A stretch of 64,000 bases of DNA from JABCPH02 sp963524305 (GTDB lineage: Bacteria; Fusobacteriota; Fusobacteriia; Fusobacteriales; Leptotrichiaceae), in the NCBI GenBank assembly GCA_963524305.1, contig CAURGH010000011.1:1-64000 (forward strand), given 5' to 3'. The notes beneath the pieces were generated by a model, which had not been told where the DNA came from, made no database searches, and saw only the letters and a program-made list of their open reading frames with translations. The position numbers were made by a program, and so were the translations under genes. Below are positions 7,932 to 17,081 of the stretch, piece after piece. Each line of letters starts with the position of its first letter. The first letter of the stretch is position 1.

Positions 7932-10313
7932 ATGCAGAAAAAACCATTTATAGCGACTAGGGAGTTAGTAGTGTTTCCTGGTGTCGTAACACCAATTTTT
8001 ATTGGAAGACCATCAAGTTTGGCGAGTATTGAAGAATCACTTGCAAAATTTGATAATAAATTAGTTCTTTCGTCGCAAAAAGACGGAGAAATAGAAGAAC
8101 CAAAATTACCTGAAGATGTTTATGAAACGGGTGTTTTAGTTCATGTACTTCAAAGTGTGAGAATGCCTAATGGAAATGTAAAAGTTTTAGTGGAAGCAAA
8201 ACATAGAGTTTTAATTACTGATATTACTGATGTTGATGGAATAAATTATGCTGATTATTCAGAAGTTTTTTCAAAACCAATTGATGAAAGCAAATCCGAA
8301 GCATTGAAAAGAAAAGTAATTGATGAATTTGCTAATTATGCAAAAATTACTCAAAAAGTTCTTCCAGATATTATTTATAATATTAAAGATATTAAAAATA
8401 CAGATAAAGCATTTGATTTGATTTGTACAAATTTGATGATACCGACTGCGGCGAAACAAGAATTGCTTGAAATATTAGATGTAGAAGAAAGAGCATATAA
8501 AATTTTAAGCATTATTGAAAGAGAAATTGAAATTTTTACTCTTGAAAAAGAAATTGAAAATAGAGTAAAAGAACAAATGGCAGAGGTTCAAAAAAATTAT
8601 TATTTACGAGAAAAAATAAAAGCAATAAAAGAAGAAATAGGAGAAGAAGCTGATTCTGATGAAGAAATTGCTGAATTAGAACAAAAAATAGAGGATTCTA
8701 AAATTCCTGAAGATTTAAAAGGGAAATTGGCAAAAGAAATTGCAAGATTAAAAAGAATGCCAGATTTTTCTTCAGAAGCTTCTGTAATTAGAAGTTATGT
8801 TGAAACAGTGTTAGAATTGCCTTGGGATAAATCTACAAAAGATGAAATAGATATAAAAAAAGCTCAAGAAATACTTGATGAGGATCATTACGGATTAGAA
8901 GAAGTAAAAGAGAGAATTTTAGAATTTTTAGCTGTAAAAAAATTAAATAATACGCTAAAAGGTTCAATTATTTGTTTAGTAGGGCCTCCAGGTGTGGGTA
9001 AAACTTCACTTGCACATTCGATAGCTCGTTCAATGAATAGAAAATTCACTAGAATTTCTTTAGGTGGAGTTAGAGATGAAGCTGAAATTAGAGGACATAG
9101 AAGAACCTACGTTGGAGCAATGCCTGGTAGAATTGTAAATTCATTGAAACAAGTTGGAGTAAATAATCCTGTGATGTTATTTGATGAAATTGATAAAATG
9201 GCGTCAGATTTTAGAGGAGATCCAGCTTCAGCAATGTTGGAAGTGTTAGATCCAGCTCAAAATAGTACATTTGAAGATCATTATATTGATCATACTTTTG
9301 ATTTATCAAAAGTGTTCTTTGTATGTACAGCAAATGATATTGGTGGAATTCCAGGACCATTAAGAGATAGAATGGAAATTATTTTTATCGAATCATACAC
9401 AGAATTTGAAAAATTAAATATTGCTAAAAAATATTTGATTCCACAAACTAAAGAAGAAAATGGATTGAGTGATTATAAAATACCATTTTCAGATGCTTCA
9501 ATCTTGAAAGTTATAAACGAGTATACGAGAGAAGCAGGAGTTAGAAGTCTAAGAAGAGAAATTAGTAAAATATTCAGAAAAATGGCTAAAGAAATTTTAC
9601 TTGAAAAAACATCAAAATTATCAGTTACAGAAACTAAAATTAAGAAATATTTAGGAAATGCTAAATATAGAGCTGATAAGATTAAGAAAGATGAAGGTAA
9701 AATTGGAGTTGTAAATGGTCTTGCGTGGACAGCTGTTGGAGGAACTACATTGGAAGTTCAAGCAGTTAAAATGGAAGGTAAAGGATTATTGCAACTTACA
9801 GGAAAATTAGGAGATGTAATGCAGGAATCAGCTAGAGTTGCTTATTCTTATGTAAGACATATAAAAAATGAATTTGGAATTGAAGAAAAATTCAATGAAA
9901 AAACAGATGTTCATTTACATTTTCCAGAAGGAGCAGTTCCAAAAGATGGACCTTCAGCAGGTATTACAATTACAACTGCGATAATTTCAGTATTAGCAAA
10001 TAAAGAAGTGCGTCAAGATGTTGCGATGACTGGTGAGATTACGATTACGGGAGAAGTTTTAGCAGTAGGGGGAATTAAAGAGAAAGTTATCGGAGCTCAT
10101 AGAGTTGGAATTAGAGAAGTTGTACTTCCTTTTGATAATAAAGTTGATACAGAAGAATTACCAAAAGAAATAGCAAGTGAAATGAAATTCCATTTTGCGA
10201 AAACTTATGAAGATGTTAAGAAAATTGTTTTTGTGGATGCGAATACAAAACCAGCAAAAAAAACAGTATCAAAAAAGAAAACAACTTCAAAAAAAGTGAC
10301 GGAAGAGAAATAA
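7932..10313 (+). CDS. lon: ATP-dependent protease La (Lon)
   Basis: Lon is a homo-oligomeric AAA+ serine protease that removes damaged and regulatory proteins. Residues 1 to about 200 are the Lon substrate domain and 200-300 a coiled region. Walker A GPPGVGKT is at 351-358, followed by Walker B (VMLFDEIDK). The protease domain has catalytic Ser675 (PKDGPSAG) and Lys718 (GGIKEK). The last 20 or so residues form a Lys/Thr/Ser-rich tail not found in the classic enzyme. AAAGGGGAA precedes the ATG; an intrinsic terminator follows. Confidence 0.96.
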   Translation: MQKKPFIATRELVVFPGVVTPIFIGRPSSLASIEESLAKFDNKLVLSSQKDGEIEEPKLPEDVYETGVLVHVLQSVRMPNGNVKVLVEAKHRVLITDITDVDGINYADYSEVFSKPIDESKSEALKRKVIDEFANYAKITQKVLPDIIYNIKDIKNTDKAFDLICTNLMIPTAAKQELLEILDVEERAYKILSIIEREIEIFTLEKEIENRVKEQMAEVQKNYYLREKIKAIKEEIGEEADSDEEIAELEQKIEDSKIPEDLKGKLAKEIARLKRMPDFSSEASVIRSYVETVLELPWDKSTKDEIDIKKAQEILDEDHYGLEEVKERILEFLAVKKLNNTLKGSIICLVGPPGVGKTSLAHSIARSMNRKFTRISLGGVRDEAEIRGHRRTYVGAMPGRIVNSLKQVGVNNPVMLFDEIDKMASDFRGDPASAMLEVLDPAQNSTFEDHYIDHTFDLSKVFFVCTANDIGGIPGPLRDRMEIIFIESYTEFEKLNIAKKYLIPQTKEENGLSDYKIPFSDASILKVINEYTREAGVRSLRREISKIFRKMAKEILLEKTSKLSVTETKIKKYLGNAKYRADKIKKDEGKIGVVNGLAWTAVGGTTLEVQAVKMEGKGLLQLTGKLGDVMQESARVAYSYVRHIKNEFGIEEKFNEKTDVHLHFPEGAVPKDGPSAGITITTAIISVLANKEVRQDVAMTGEITITGEVLAVGGIKEKVIGAHRVGIREVVLPFDNKVDTEELPKEIASEMKFHFAKTYEDVKKIVFVDANTKPAKKTVSKKKTTSKKVTEEK

Positions 10314-10325
10314 GATTTATAAAAA

Positions 10326-10362
10326 AGAATCAGATGTTGAGTGGCATCTGATTTTTGTTTCA
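10326..10362 (+). terminator. Intrinsic terminator after lon
   Basis: AATCAGATG (10328-10336) pairs with CATCTGATT (10345-10353), loop of 8 bases, followed by TTTTTGTTT. It closes the chaperone-protease block. Confidence 0.85.
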
Positions 10363-10429
10363 TTTTTGTAACAGATTTATAATAAATTAGTTAGAAAAAT
10401 TATATTTGCAGTGAAAATAGAAAATAAAA

Positions 10430-10458
10430 AAGACAAAAATTTTAAATTATGGTATAAT
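10430..10458 (+). promoter_or_regulatory. Promoter for pcrA
   Basis: A consensus extended -10, TGGTATAAT (10450-10458), with a weak -35 (AAGACA, 10430-10435) at 17 bp. Transcription would begin near 10465, about 85 bases before the pcrA ATG. Confidence 0.55.
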
Positions 10459-10550
10459 AAAATGAAAAAATATTATATAAAACTTGAATTTTAAATAGTT
10501 CGCTTGGGATTAATAATTATAAAAATAGTTGCAAAAAAGGAAGGGACAAA

Positions 10551-12743
10551 ATGAGTATTTTAAATGAATTGAATGAAAATCAGAGAAAAGCAGCAGAAAA
10601 GATTGAGGGACCTGTATTGATATTAGCTGGAGCTGGAAGTGGTAAAACTAGGACAGTTACTTATAGAATAGCTCATATGATAAAAGAAAAAAACATTTCT
10701 CCATTGAATATATTGGCATTGACCTTTACTAATAAGGCAGCAAGAGAAATGAAGGAGAGAGCAGAAGAGCTTATTGGTGAAGAAAATTCATATAATTTAG
10801 TTGTGTCGACGTTTCACTCGTTTGCAGTAAGAATATTGAAAACTTATTCAGAAAGAATTGGTTATGGAAGAAACTTTAATATTTATGATGTCGATGATCA
10901 AAAGTCAATAATTACAAAAATAAAAAAAGAAATGAATATAAAAGATGACATTGCACCTGGCAGAATTGCAAATAGAATTAGTAAATTAAAGGAAGATGGA
11001 GTAGGATTAAATGAAGTTTCTAGACAGTTAGATTTAAGAATACCAGCAAATCGATTATTTTATGATATTTATAAAAAATATGATGAGGTTTTGAAAGCTA
11101 ATAATGCAATGGATTTTTCAGATTTATTGTTAAATGCAAGAAGACTTTTGGATGATAAATATGTGCTAGATATTATTCAAAATAGATATCAATATATTGT
11201 AGTTGATGAATATCAAGATACAAATAATATTCAGTATGAAATTATTAATTTGATTGCTGCGAAATATAGAAATATTTGCGTTGTTGGAGATGAAGATCAA
11301 AGTATTTATGCGTTTAGAGGTGCGAATATAGAAAATATTCTTAATTTTGAAAAAGATTATCCAGATGCGTATACTATAAAATTGGAAAGAAATTATCGTT
11401 CTACGAAAAGAATTCTTGATACAGCAAATGAATTGATAAGAAACAATAAAAGTTCAAAAGGGAAAAAACTTTGGACAGATGGTTCTGAAGGGGAAAAAAT
11501 TAAAATATTCAATGCGAAAACACCTTACGATGAAGCCGAATTTATTGTAAAAGAAATTAAGGCAAAATCAAAATCTGGTGTAGATTACAAAGATATGACA
11601 ATTTTATACAGAACAAATGCACAATCACGGGTTTTAGAGGAAAAATTATTGGAAGGAAATGTTCCGTATAAAATTTATGGTGGAATGCAATTTTTTCAAA
11701 GAAAAGAAATAAAAGATATATTGGCGTATTTAAATTTATTGAATAACAGAAATGATAATCATAATTTTTATAGAATTATTAATGTTCCAAAAAGGTCAAT
11801 TGGAGAGAAAACGCTAGAAAAAATAGCAGAAATAGCAAACGAAAGAAATATTCCAATGTTAGATGCGTTGCAGTTTGTGGATGAAACTAATATTAGAGGA
11901 GCTGTAAAAAATACTTTAAAAGATTTTTACAATATGATACAAGGAATTTATCTTAGCTTAGATGAATTATCGGTAAAAGAAGTTTTTGATGAAGTTATTA
12001 CTAAAACAAAATATTTTGATTCAATTGAAGATAATAAGGAAGATAGAGTTAAGAATATTGAAGAACTTTTAAATAGTATTATTGAATTAGAGAAGAGAAA
12101 TCCACATGTTTCATTGGCTGATTATCTGGATATGGTTTCTTTGACTGCTTCAACTGATGAAATGGAAGAAAATGAGAATTTTGTGAAGTTAATGACTATT
12201 CATAGCTCGAAAGGATTAGAGTTTGATTATGTATTTATTGCTGGGATGGAAGATGGGTTATTTCCTTCTTGTTCTTTTGAAAGTTCGGAAGAGGATATTG
12301 AAGAAGAAAGAAGACTTTGTTATGTGGCAGTAACTAGAGCGAAAAAAGAATTGTATATTTCATATGCGTCAGAAAGAATGACTTGGGGACAAATGAATTA
12401 CAATAGAAAACCGTCTAGATTTATATATGAAATGAAACAAGATAATCTTGAATATTTAGTAAATAATATCATCACTTTATCCAAAGTAAAGAAAATGTCA
12501 AGTTCAAGTTTTAAAGAAGATAAATTTCAAGTTAGAAATGAAAACTTTAATCCATTTTCGATAAGGAAATCGAAAGAACTTCATGAAAATAATTCTAAAT
12601 ATAAAGTTGGGGATACAGTAACTCATAAAAAATTTGGAAAAGGTAGAATAAAGCATGTTGATAAAAAAAGTTTGACGATAGATTTTATGGTTGGAGAAAA
12701 AAAATTAGCATTGATTTTAGCTGAAAAATTTTTGATAGATTAA
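10551..12743 (+). CDS. pcrA: ATP-dependent DNA helicase PcrA/UvrD
   Basis: A superfamily 1A 3'-5' helicase for repair and for clearing RNA polymerase and recombinase from DNA. Motif I GAGSGKT is at residues 27-33, motif II DEYQDTN near 220, and the motif V/VI region includes MTIHSSKGLEFDYVF and VAVTRAKKELYI. The C-terminal YKVGDTVTHKKFGKG segment is the Tudor-like RNA polymerase contact found in PcrA. The 730 residues fit. GGAAGGG precedes the ATG. Confidence 0.94.
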   Translation: MSILNELNENQRKAAEKIEGPVLILAGAGSGKTRTVTYRIAHMIKEKNISPLNILALTFTNKAAREMKERAEELIGEENSYNLVVSTFHSFAVRILKTYSERIGYGRNFNIYDVDDQKSIITKIKKEMNIKDDIAPGRIANRISKLKEDGVGLNEVSRQLDLRIPANRLFYDIYKKYDEVLKANNAMDFSDLLLNARRLLDDKYVLDIIQNRYQYIVVDEYQDTNNIQYEIINLIAAKYRNICVVGDEDQSIYAFRGANIENILNFEKDYPDAYTIKLERNYRSTKRILDTANELIRNNKSSKGKKLWTDGSEGEKIKIFNAKTPYDEAEFIVKEIKAKSKSGVDYKDMTILYRTNAQSRVLEEKLLEGNVPYKIYGGMQFFQRKEIKDILAYLNLLNNRNDNHNFYRIINVPKRSIGEKTLEKIAEIANERNIPMLDALQFVDETNIRGAVKNTLKDFYNMIQGIYLSLDELSVKEVFDEVITKTKYFDSIEDNKEDRVKNIEELLNSIIELEKRNPHVSLADYLDMVSLTASTDEMEENENFVKLMTIHSSKGLEFDYVFIAGMEDGLFPSCSFESSEEDIEEERRLCYVAVTRAKKELYISYASERMTWGQMNYNRKPSRFIYEMKQDNLEYLVNNIITLSKVKKMSSSSFKEDKFQVRNENFNPFSIRKSKELHENNSKYKVGDTVTHKKFGKGRIKHVDKKSLTIDFMVGEKKLALILAEKFLID

Positions 12744-12761
12744 ATAAATGGAGGTAAATTT

Positions 12762-13619
12762 ATGAAAAGAAAAACTATTGGGAAAACAGTGGAGATAGTA
12801 GGAATTGGTCTTCATAAAGGTGAGGAAATAAAATTGGTTTTAAATCCTAATGATGGAAGTAATCCTGAAATACCACAAGGAATTGTTTTTAAAAGAATGG
12901 ATGTTGAAGGGAAAAATCCAATTGTGACTGTGGATTATACGCATTTATTTGATTTAGAAAGAGGAACTAATATAAGAAATGAAGATGATGTAAAAGTGCA
13001 TACGATCGAACACTTTTTATCAGCTTTGTCTGTTTCAGGAATAACTGATATTTTCGTTGAAATAACAGGAAATGAATTACCAATATTAGACGGAAGTTCT
13101 ATCAAGTTTATTGAAAAGTTTCAAGAGGCAGGATTTAAGGAACTAGAAACAGAAATCGAACCAGTTGTTTTGACAGAACCAATTATATTTAGTGATGAGA
13201 AAGCTGGTAAATATGTGATTGGATTACCTTATGATGGATTTAAAATATCTTATACAATTGATTTTAATCACAGCTTTTTAAAATCACAATATTTTGAAAC
13301 AGAAATAACTTTTGATGATTATGTTGAAAAAATTTCTAAATGTAGAACATTTGCATTTGATTATGAAATTGATTTTTTGAAAAAAAATAATTTAGCATTA
13401 GGTGGAAGTTTGGATAATGCGATTGTAATAGGAGAAAATGGGCCTTTGAATCCAGAAGGTTTGAGATATCCAGATGAATTTGTAAGACATAAAATTTTGG
13501 ATATTATTGGAGATTTGTATGTTTTGGGAAGACCAATAAAGGCACATATAATCGCCGTAAAAGCTGGACATTTTGTAAATGCTAAAATGACAGCAATGAT
13601 TGCAAAAAAATATTTATAA
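12762..13619 (+). CDS. lpxC: UDP-3-O-acyl-N-acetylglucosamine deacetylase
   Basis: LpxC is the zinc deacetylase that commits UDP-acyl-GlcNAc to lipid A. The metal ligands are visible: His84 (TIEHFLSAL), His243 and Asp247 (RHKILD), and the general acid/base His270 (AGHF). Length 285 is normal for the single-domain enzyme. GGAGG sits 7 bp before the ATG. It directly follows pcrA (18 bp) and lies upstream of the fabZ-lpxA-lpxI-lpxB run, though a separate promoter intervenes. Confidence 0.96.
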   Translation: MKRKTIGKTVEIVGIGLHKGEEIKLVLNPNDGSNPEIPQGIVFKRMDVEGKNPIVTVDYTHLFDLERGTNIRNEDDVKVHTIEHFLSALSVSGITDIFVEITGNELPILDGSSIKFIEKFQEAGFKELETEIEPVVLTEPIIFSDEKAGKYVIGLPYDGFKISYTIDFNHSFLKSQYFETEITFDDYVEKISKCRTFAFDYEIDFLKKNNLALGGSLDNAIVIGENGPLNPEGLRYPDEFVRHKILDIIGDLYVLGRPIKAHIIAVKAGHFVNAKMTAMIAKKYL

Positions 13620-13687
13620 TAGAAATTGTAAAAAATTTTTTATAAAAAATTAACGATAAATAATTTATAAAAAAAGTAAAAAAATAG

Positions 13688-13716
13688 TTGTAATTTGTTT
13701 AAAAATTAAATATAAT
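13688..13716 (+). promoter_or_regulatory. Promoter for the fabZ-lpxA-lpxI-lpxB operon
   Basis: TTGTAA (13688-13693), a 17-bp spacer and TATAAT (13711-13716), the best sigma-70 match in the lpxC-fabZ gap. The predicted start near 13723 leaves a 160-base leader. Confidence 0.7.
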
Positions 13717-13742
13717 ATATATAACTATATAAAATATTAAAA

Positions 13743-13756
13743 CTTCAATATTGAAG
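13743..13756 (+). promoter_or_regulatory. Perfect 14-bp palindrome, candidate operator before fabZ
   Basis: CTTCAATATTGAAG reads identically on both strands and lies about 20 bp downstream of the predicted transcription start. That position suits a repressor or roadblock site. It does not match the FapR or FabT consensus as I know them. The regulator is unknown. Confidence 0.45.
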
Positions 13757-13884
13757 GTTTATTAGTTTTAAAGTTTTAGTTTTAATTTTGTCAGATTTTA
13801 AATAAAATTTTAAAATATTTTTTAAATGGTTCATTTTAAGATACAAAAAATAAAGAGATAAAAAAATTAGGAGGAATTAGAGAG

Positions 13885-14310
13885 ATGGAAACAGTTATGA
13901 ATATAGAAGATATTATGAAAATATTACCACACAGATATCCTTTTTTATTAGTGGATAGAGTAATTGAAAAAAATGGAACAGATAGTTTGGTAGCTATTAA
14001 AAATTTAACAATGAATGAAGAATTTTTCCAAGGGCACTTTCCAGGAAAACCAGTAATGCCAGGAGTATTGCAAATGGAAGCATTGGCACAAGCAGTAGGG
14101 TTATTAATGTTAGAACCAGGGAAAATACCTTTATTTATGTCAATTGATAAATGTAAATTTAGAAAACCAGTAGTGCCTGGAGACCAATTAAGATTAGAAG
14201 TAGAAAAATTAAGCGTTAGAAGAAACATTATTGTTGCTAAAGGAAGATGTGTAGTTGATGGAAATGTAGTTAGTGAAGGAGAACTAAAATTTGCAGTTAC
14301 AGATATGTAA
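13885..14310 (+). CDS. fabZ: 3-hydroxyacyl-[acyl-carrier-protein] dehydratase FabZ
   Basis: FabZ dehydrates beta-hydroxyacyl-ACP in type II fatty acid synthesis and competes with LpxA for the same acyl chain. The hot-dog fold motif HFPGKPVMPG includes catalytic His51, with Glu65 in MEALAQ. The 141 residues are typical. AGGAGG lies 11 bp before the ATG. Its place beside lpxA is conserved in Gram-negatives and couples membrane and lipid A supply. Confidence 0.96.
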   Translation: METVMNIEDIMKILPHRYPFLLVDRVIEKNGTDSLVAIKNLTMNEEFFQGHFPGKPVMPGVLQMEALAQAVGLLMLEPGKIPLFMSIDKCKFRKPVVPGDQLRLEVEKLSVRRNIIVAKGRCVVDGNVVSEGELKFAVTDM

Positions 14311-14353
14311 TTTGTAATAAAAATAGAAAAAACAAAAGAAGAGGTTTTAATTT

Positions 14354-15133
14354 ATGAGTATGAACAATATACATCCAACAGCAGTTGTTGATCCAAATGC
14401 TAAAATAGGAGAGAATGTAAAAATAGGTCCTTATTCTGTGATAGGACCAGAAGTAACTATCGGTAACGGAACTACTATAGAATCTCATGTTGTTATCGAA
14501 GGTGAAACAATAATAGGTGAAAATAACTATATTTTTTCTTTTGCATCAATTGGAAAGGATCCACAGGATTTAAAATTTGATGGTGAAAAAACAAGAGTTG
14601 TAATAGGAAATAATAACAAAATTAGAGAATTTGTAACAATTCATAGAGGAACTACTGATAAATATGAAACAAGAGTTGGAAATGATTGTTTGATAATGGC
14701 GTATGTTCATATTGCACATGATTGTATTATAGGAGATCATTGTGTATTAGCAAATGCTGCTACTTTTGCAGGTCATGTGGAAGTGGAAGATTGGGCAGTT
14801 GTTGGAGGGTTGACAGCGATTCATCAGTTTACAAGAGTAGGAAGACATGCGATGATAGGAGGATGCTCAGCTGTAACTCAAGACGTTGTGCCCTATATGC
14901 TTTCTGAAGGAAACAAAGCTAGAGCAGTATACATTAATATTGTAGGACTTCAAAGAAGAGGGTTTTCGGCAGAACAAATTAAAACTTTGAGAGAAGTTTA
15001 TAAGATTATATTTAAGAAAAAACTAAAATTAGAAGAAGCATTACATATATTGGAAAATGACTACAAAGATAATGCAGATGTAGTAAAATTGGTTGAATTT
15101 ATTAGAAAAAGTAAAAGAGGAATCGCAAGATAA
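14354..15133 (+). CDS. lpxA: UDP-N-acetylglucosamine O-acyltransferase
   Basis: LpxA performs the first lipid A step, moving a hydroxyacyl chain from ACP to UDP-GlcNAc. The N-terminal two thirds is a left-handed beta-helix of hexapeptide repeats such as IGENVKIGPYSVIGP. His122 in the AHIAHD-like motif is the equivalent of the catalytic base. The C-terminal helical region starts near residue 190. Length 259 fits. GAAGAGG precedes the start. Confidence 0.96.
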   Translation: MSMNNIHPTAVVDPNAKIGENVKIGPYSVIGPEVTIGNGTTIESHVVIEGETIIGENNYIFSFASIGKDPQDLKFDGEKTRVVIGNNNKIREFVTIHRGTTDKYETRVGNDCLIMAYVHIAHDCIIGDHCVLANAATFAGHVEVEDWAVVGGLTAIHQFTRVGRHAMIGGCSAVTQDVVPYMLSEGNKARAVYINIVGLQRRGFSAEQIKTLREVYKIIFKKKLKLEEALHILENDYKDNADVVKLVEFIRKSKRGIAR

Positions 15134-15136
15134 ATT

Positions 15137-15943
15137 ATGAATAAAGTAGGTTTAATAGCTGGAAATGGTAAATTGCCAGAATTATTTTTAGAACAATGTG
15201 AATTACAGGGAATAGAATTATTCTCTGTTTATTTATTCGATAGCGTTGAAGAAAGCGTGAAAAATCATATAAATTCAGCTAAATATAGCGTAGCACAACC
15301 TGGGAAAATAATCTCTTATTTTAAGAAAAAGGGTGTTTCCCAAGTTGTTATGCTTGGAAAAGTTGAAAAAGATTTAATTTTCTCAAATTTAAAGTTTGAT
15401 TTTGTTGCAGCAAAAATTTTATTTTCTTCAAAAAATAAGAAAGACAAAAATATTTTAAAGGCAATTATTGATTATATTGAATCTGAAGGAATAACAGTAT
15501 TGCCACAAAATTATTTGTTGGATGATTATATAGCTAAAGAGAAGGTTTATACGAAAAAAATTCCTAGCGAAAATGACGAAAAAACAATCAAAATTGGGAT
15601 AGAAGCTGCGAAAATGTTAACAGATATTGATGCAGGGCAAACAGTAGTTGCTAAAGATGAATCTATTGTTGCTTTGGAAGGAATAGAAGGTACTGATAAA
15701 GCGATTTTAAGGGGTGGAGAATTAGCTGGGAAAGACTGTATCGTTGTAAAAATGGCTAGAAGAAATCAAGATTATCGAATAGATGTTCCGACAATAGGTG
15801 TTGAAACGATAAAAAAAGTTGTAGAAATTAAAGCAAAAGGAATTGTAATAGAAGCGGATAAAATGCTATTCATTAATCAAGATGAAGTTGTAGAATATGC
15901 GAATAAAAATAAAATATTTATTAAAGGAATAAAACATGAATAA
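15137..15943 (+). CDS. lpxI: UDP-2,3-diacylglucosamine pyrophosphatase LpxI
   Basis: This is the DUF1009-type enzyme that removes UMP from UDP-2,3-diacylglucosamine, replacing LpxH in many phyla. The start motif KVGLIAGNGKLPEL, the central PGKIISYFKKKGVSQVVMLGKV and the C-terminal ARRNQDYRIDVPTIG are family signatures. It begins 3 bp after the lpxA stop and overlaps lpxB by 8 bp, so the genes are translationally coupled. No LpxH homologue is seen here. Confidence 0.93.
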   Translation: MNKVGLIAGNGKLPELFLEQCELQGIELFSVYLFDSVEESVKNHINSAKYSVAQPGKIISYFKKKGVSQVVMLGKVEKDLIFSNLKFDFVAAKILFSSKNKKDKNILKAIIDYIESEGITVLPQNYLLDDYIAKEKVYTKKIPSENDEKTIKIGIEAAKMLTDIDAGQTVVAKDESIVALEGIEGTDKAILRGGELAGKDCIVVKMARRNQDYRIDVPTIGVETIKKVVEIKAKGIVIEADKMLFINQDEVVEYANKNKIFIKGIKHE

Positions 15944-17048
15944 AATAAAAAAAGTATTTGTATCTTGCGGAGAGATGTCGGGAGATTTACATTTATCGTA
16001 TATTATTGAGAGTATTAGAAAAAAAGATAGTGAAATTGAATTTTACGGTGTTGTAGGCGACAAGTCTATAAAAGCTGGAGCGAATAAAGTAAATCACATT
16101 AAAGATAATGATATTATGGGATTTGTTGAAGCTGTAAAAAAATATAAATATTTTAAAAATAAAGCTAAAGAATATTTAAAATTCATACAAGAAAATAATA
16201 TAGACACAGTTATATTTGTAGATTTTGGTGGATTTAATTTAAAATTTTTTGATTTATTGAAAAAAGAAATACCAAAAATAAAGACAATTTATTATATTCC
16301 ACCAAAAGTTTGGGCTTGGGGAAAATCAAGAATAAAAGAATTGAAGAAATTTGATGATGTAATAGTAATTTTTCCCTTTGAAAAAGCATATTATGATAGT
16401 TTAGAAAGTTCCAAAAAAATAAATGTGAACTACTTTGGAAATCCATTGGTTGATAAATATAAGTTTTCTGAAAATTTAGGTGATAAAATTTTGTTATTGC
16501 CAGGAAGTAGACGACAAGAAATTTTAAAATTTATTCCTGAAATAGTAAGATTTGTAAAATTAGAAGAAATGAAAAATCAGAAATTTATTTTGAAATTTGC
16601 AGATAAATTGCATTTGGAATATGTGAAAGAATATAACTTAGAAAATATTGAAAATGTAGAAATAAGTTTTGATTCTATTGAAAATTTGAGAAGAGATTCT
16701 AAATATGCGATTGCAACTTCGGGGACTGTAACATTTGAATTATCAGTGATGGGATTACCAACAATAGTTGTGTATAAAACTTCTCCTATTAATGCGTTTA
16801 TTGCTAGAAAAATTGTTAAAATAACTTATATTAGTTTAACGAACTTAAACGCAAATAAAGAGATTTTTCCAGAGTTGTTACAAGAAGATTTTTCAACTGA
16901 AAAATTATTATTACAATGTCAAAATTTTGAAGAAAATAAAGAAAAAGTTGTTTTGGAATTGAAAAAAGAACGAGAGAAATTGGGTAATAGTGGTGTTTTA
17001 GATAAGATATCGAATTATCTAATTGAAAAAATAAAAGAGAGTAAATAA
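15936..17048 (+). CDS. lpxB: Lipid-A-disaccharide synthase
   Basis: LpxB is a GT-B family 19 glycosyltransferase joining UDP-diacyl-GlcN and lipid X. The N-terminal SCGEMSGDLHLSYI, the central PPKVWAWGKSRIKEL and the LLPGSRRQEI and ATSGTVTFEL motifs are diagnostic. Length 370 is typical. The start lies inside the lpxI 3' end. Confidence 0.95.
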   Translation: MNKIKKVFVSCGEMSGDLHLSYIIESIRKKDSEIEFYGVVGDKSIKAGANKVNHIKDNDIMGFVEAVKKYKYFKNKAKEYLKFIQENNIDTVIFVDFGGFNLKFFDLLKKEIPKIKTIYYIPPKVWAWGKSRIKELKKFDDVIVIFPFEKAYYDSLESSKKINVNYFGNPLVDKYKFSENLGDKILLLPGSRRQEILKFIPEIVRFVKLEEMKNQKFILKFADKLHLEYVKEYNLENIENVEISFDSIENLRRDSKYAIATSGTVTFELSVMGLPTIVVYKTSPINAFIARKIVKITYISLTNLNANKEIFPELLQEDFSTEKLLLQCQNFEENKEKVVLELKKEREKLGNSGVLDKISNYLIEKIKESK

Positions 17049-17081
17049 TTATTATTAAATATTATTTAAGAGGATTGTGAA

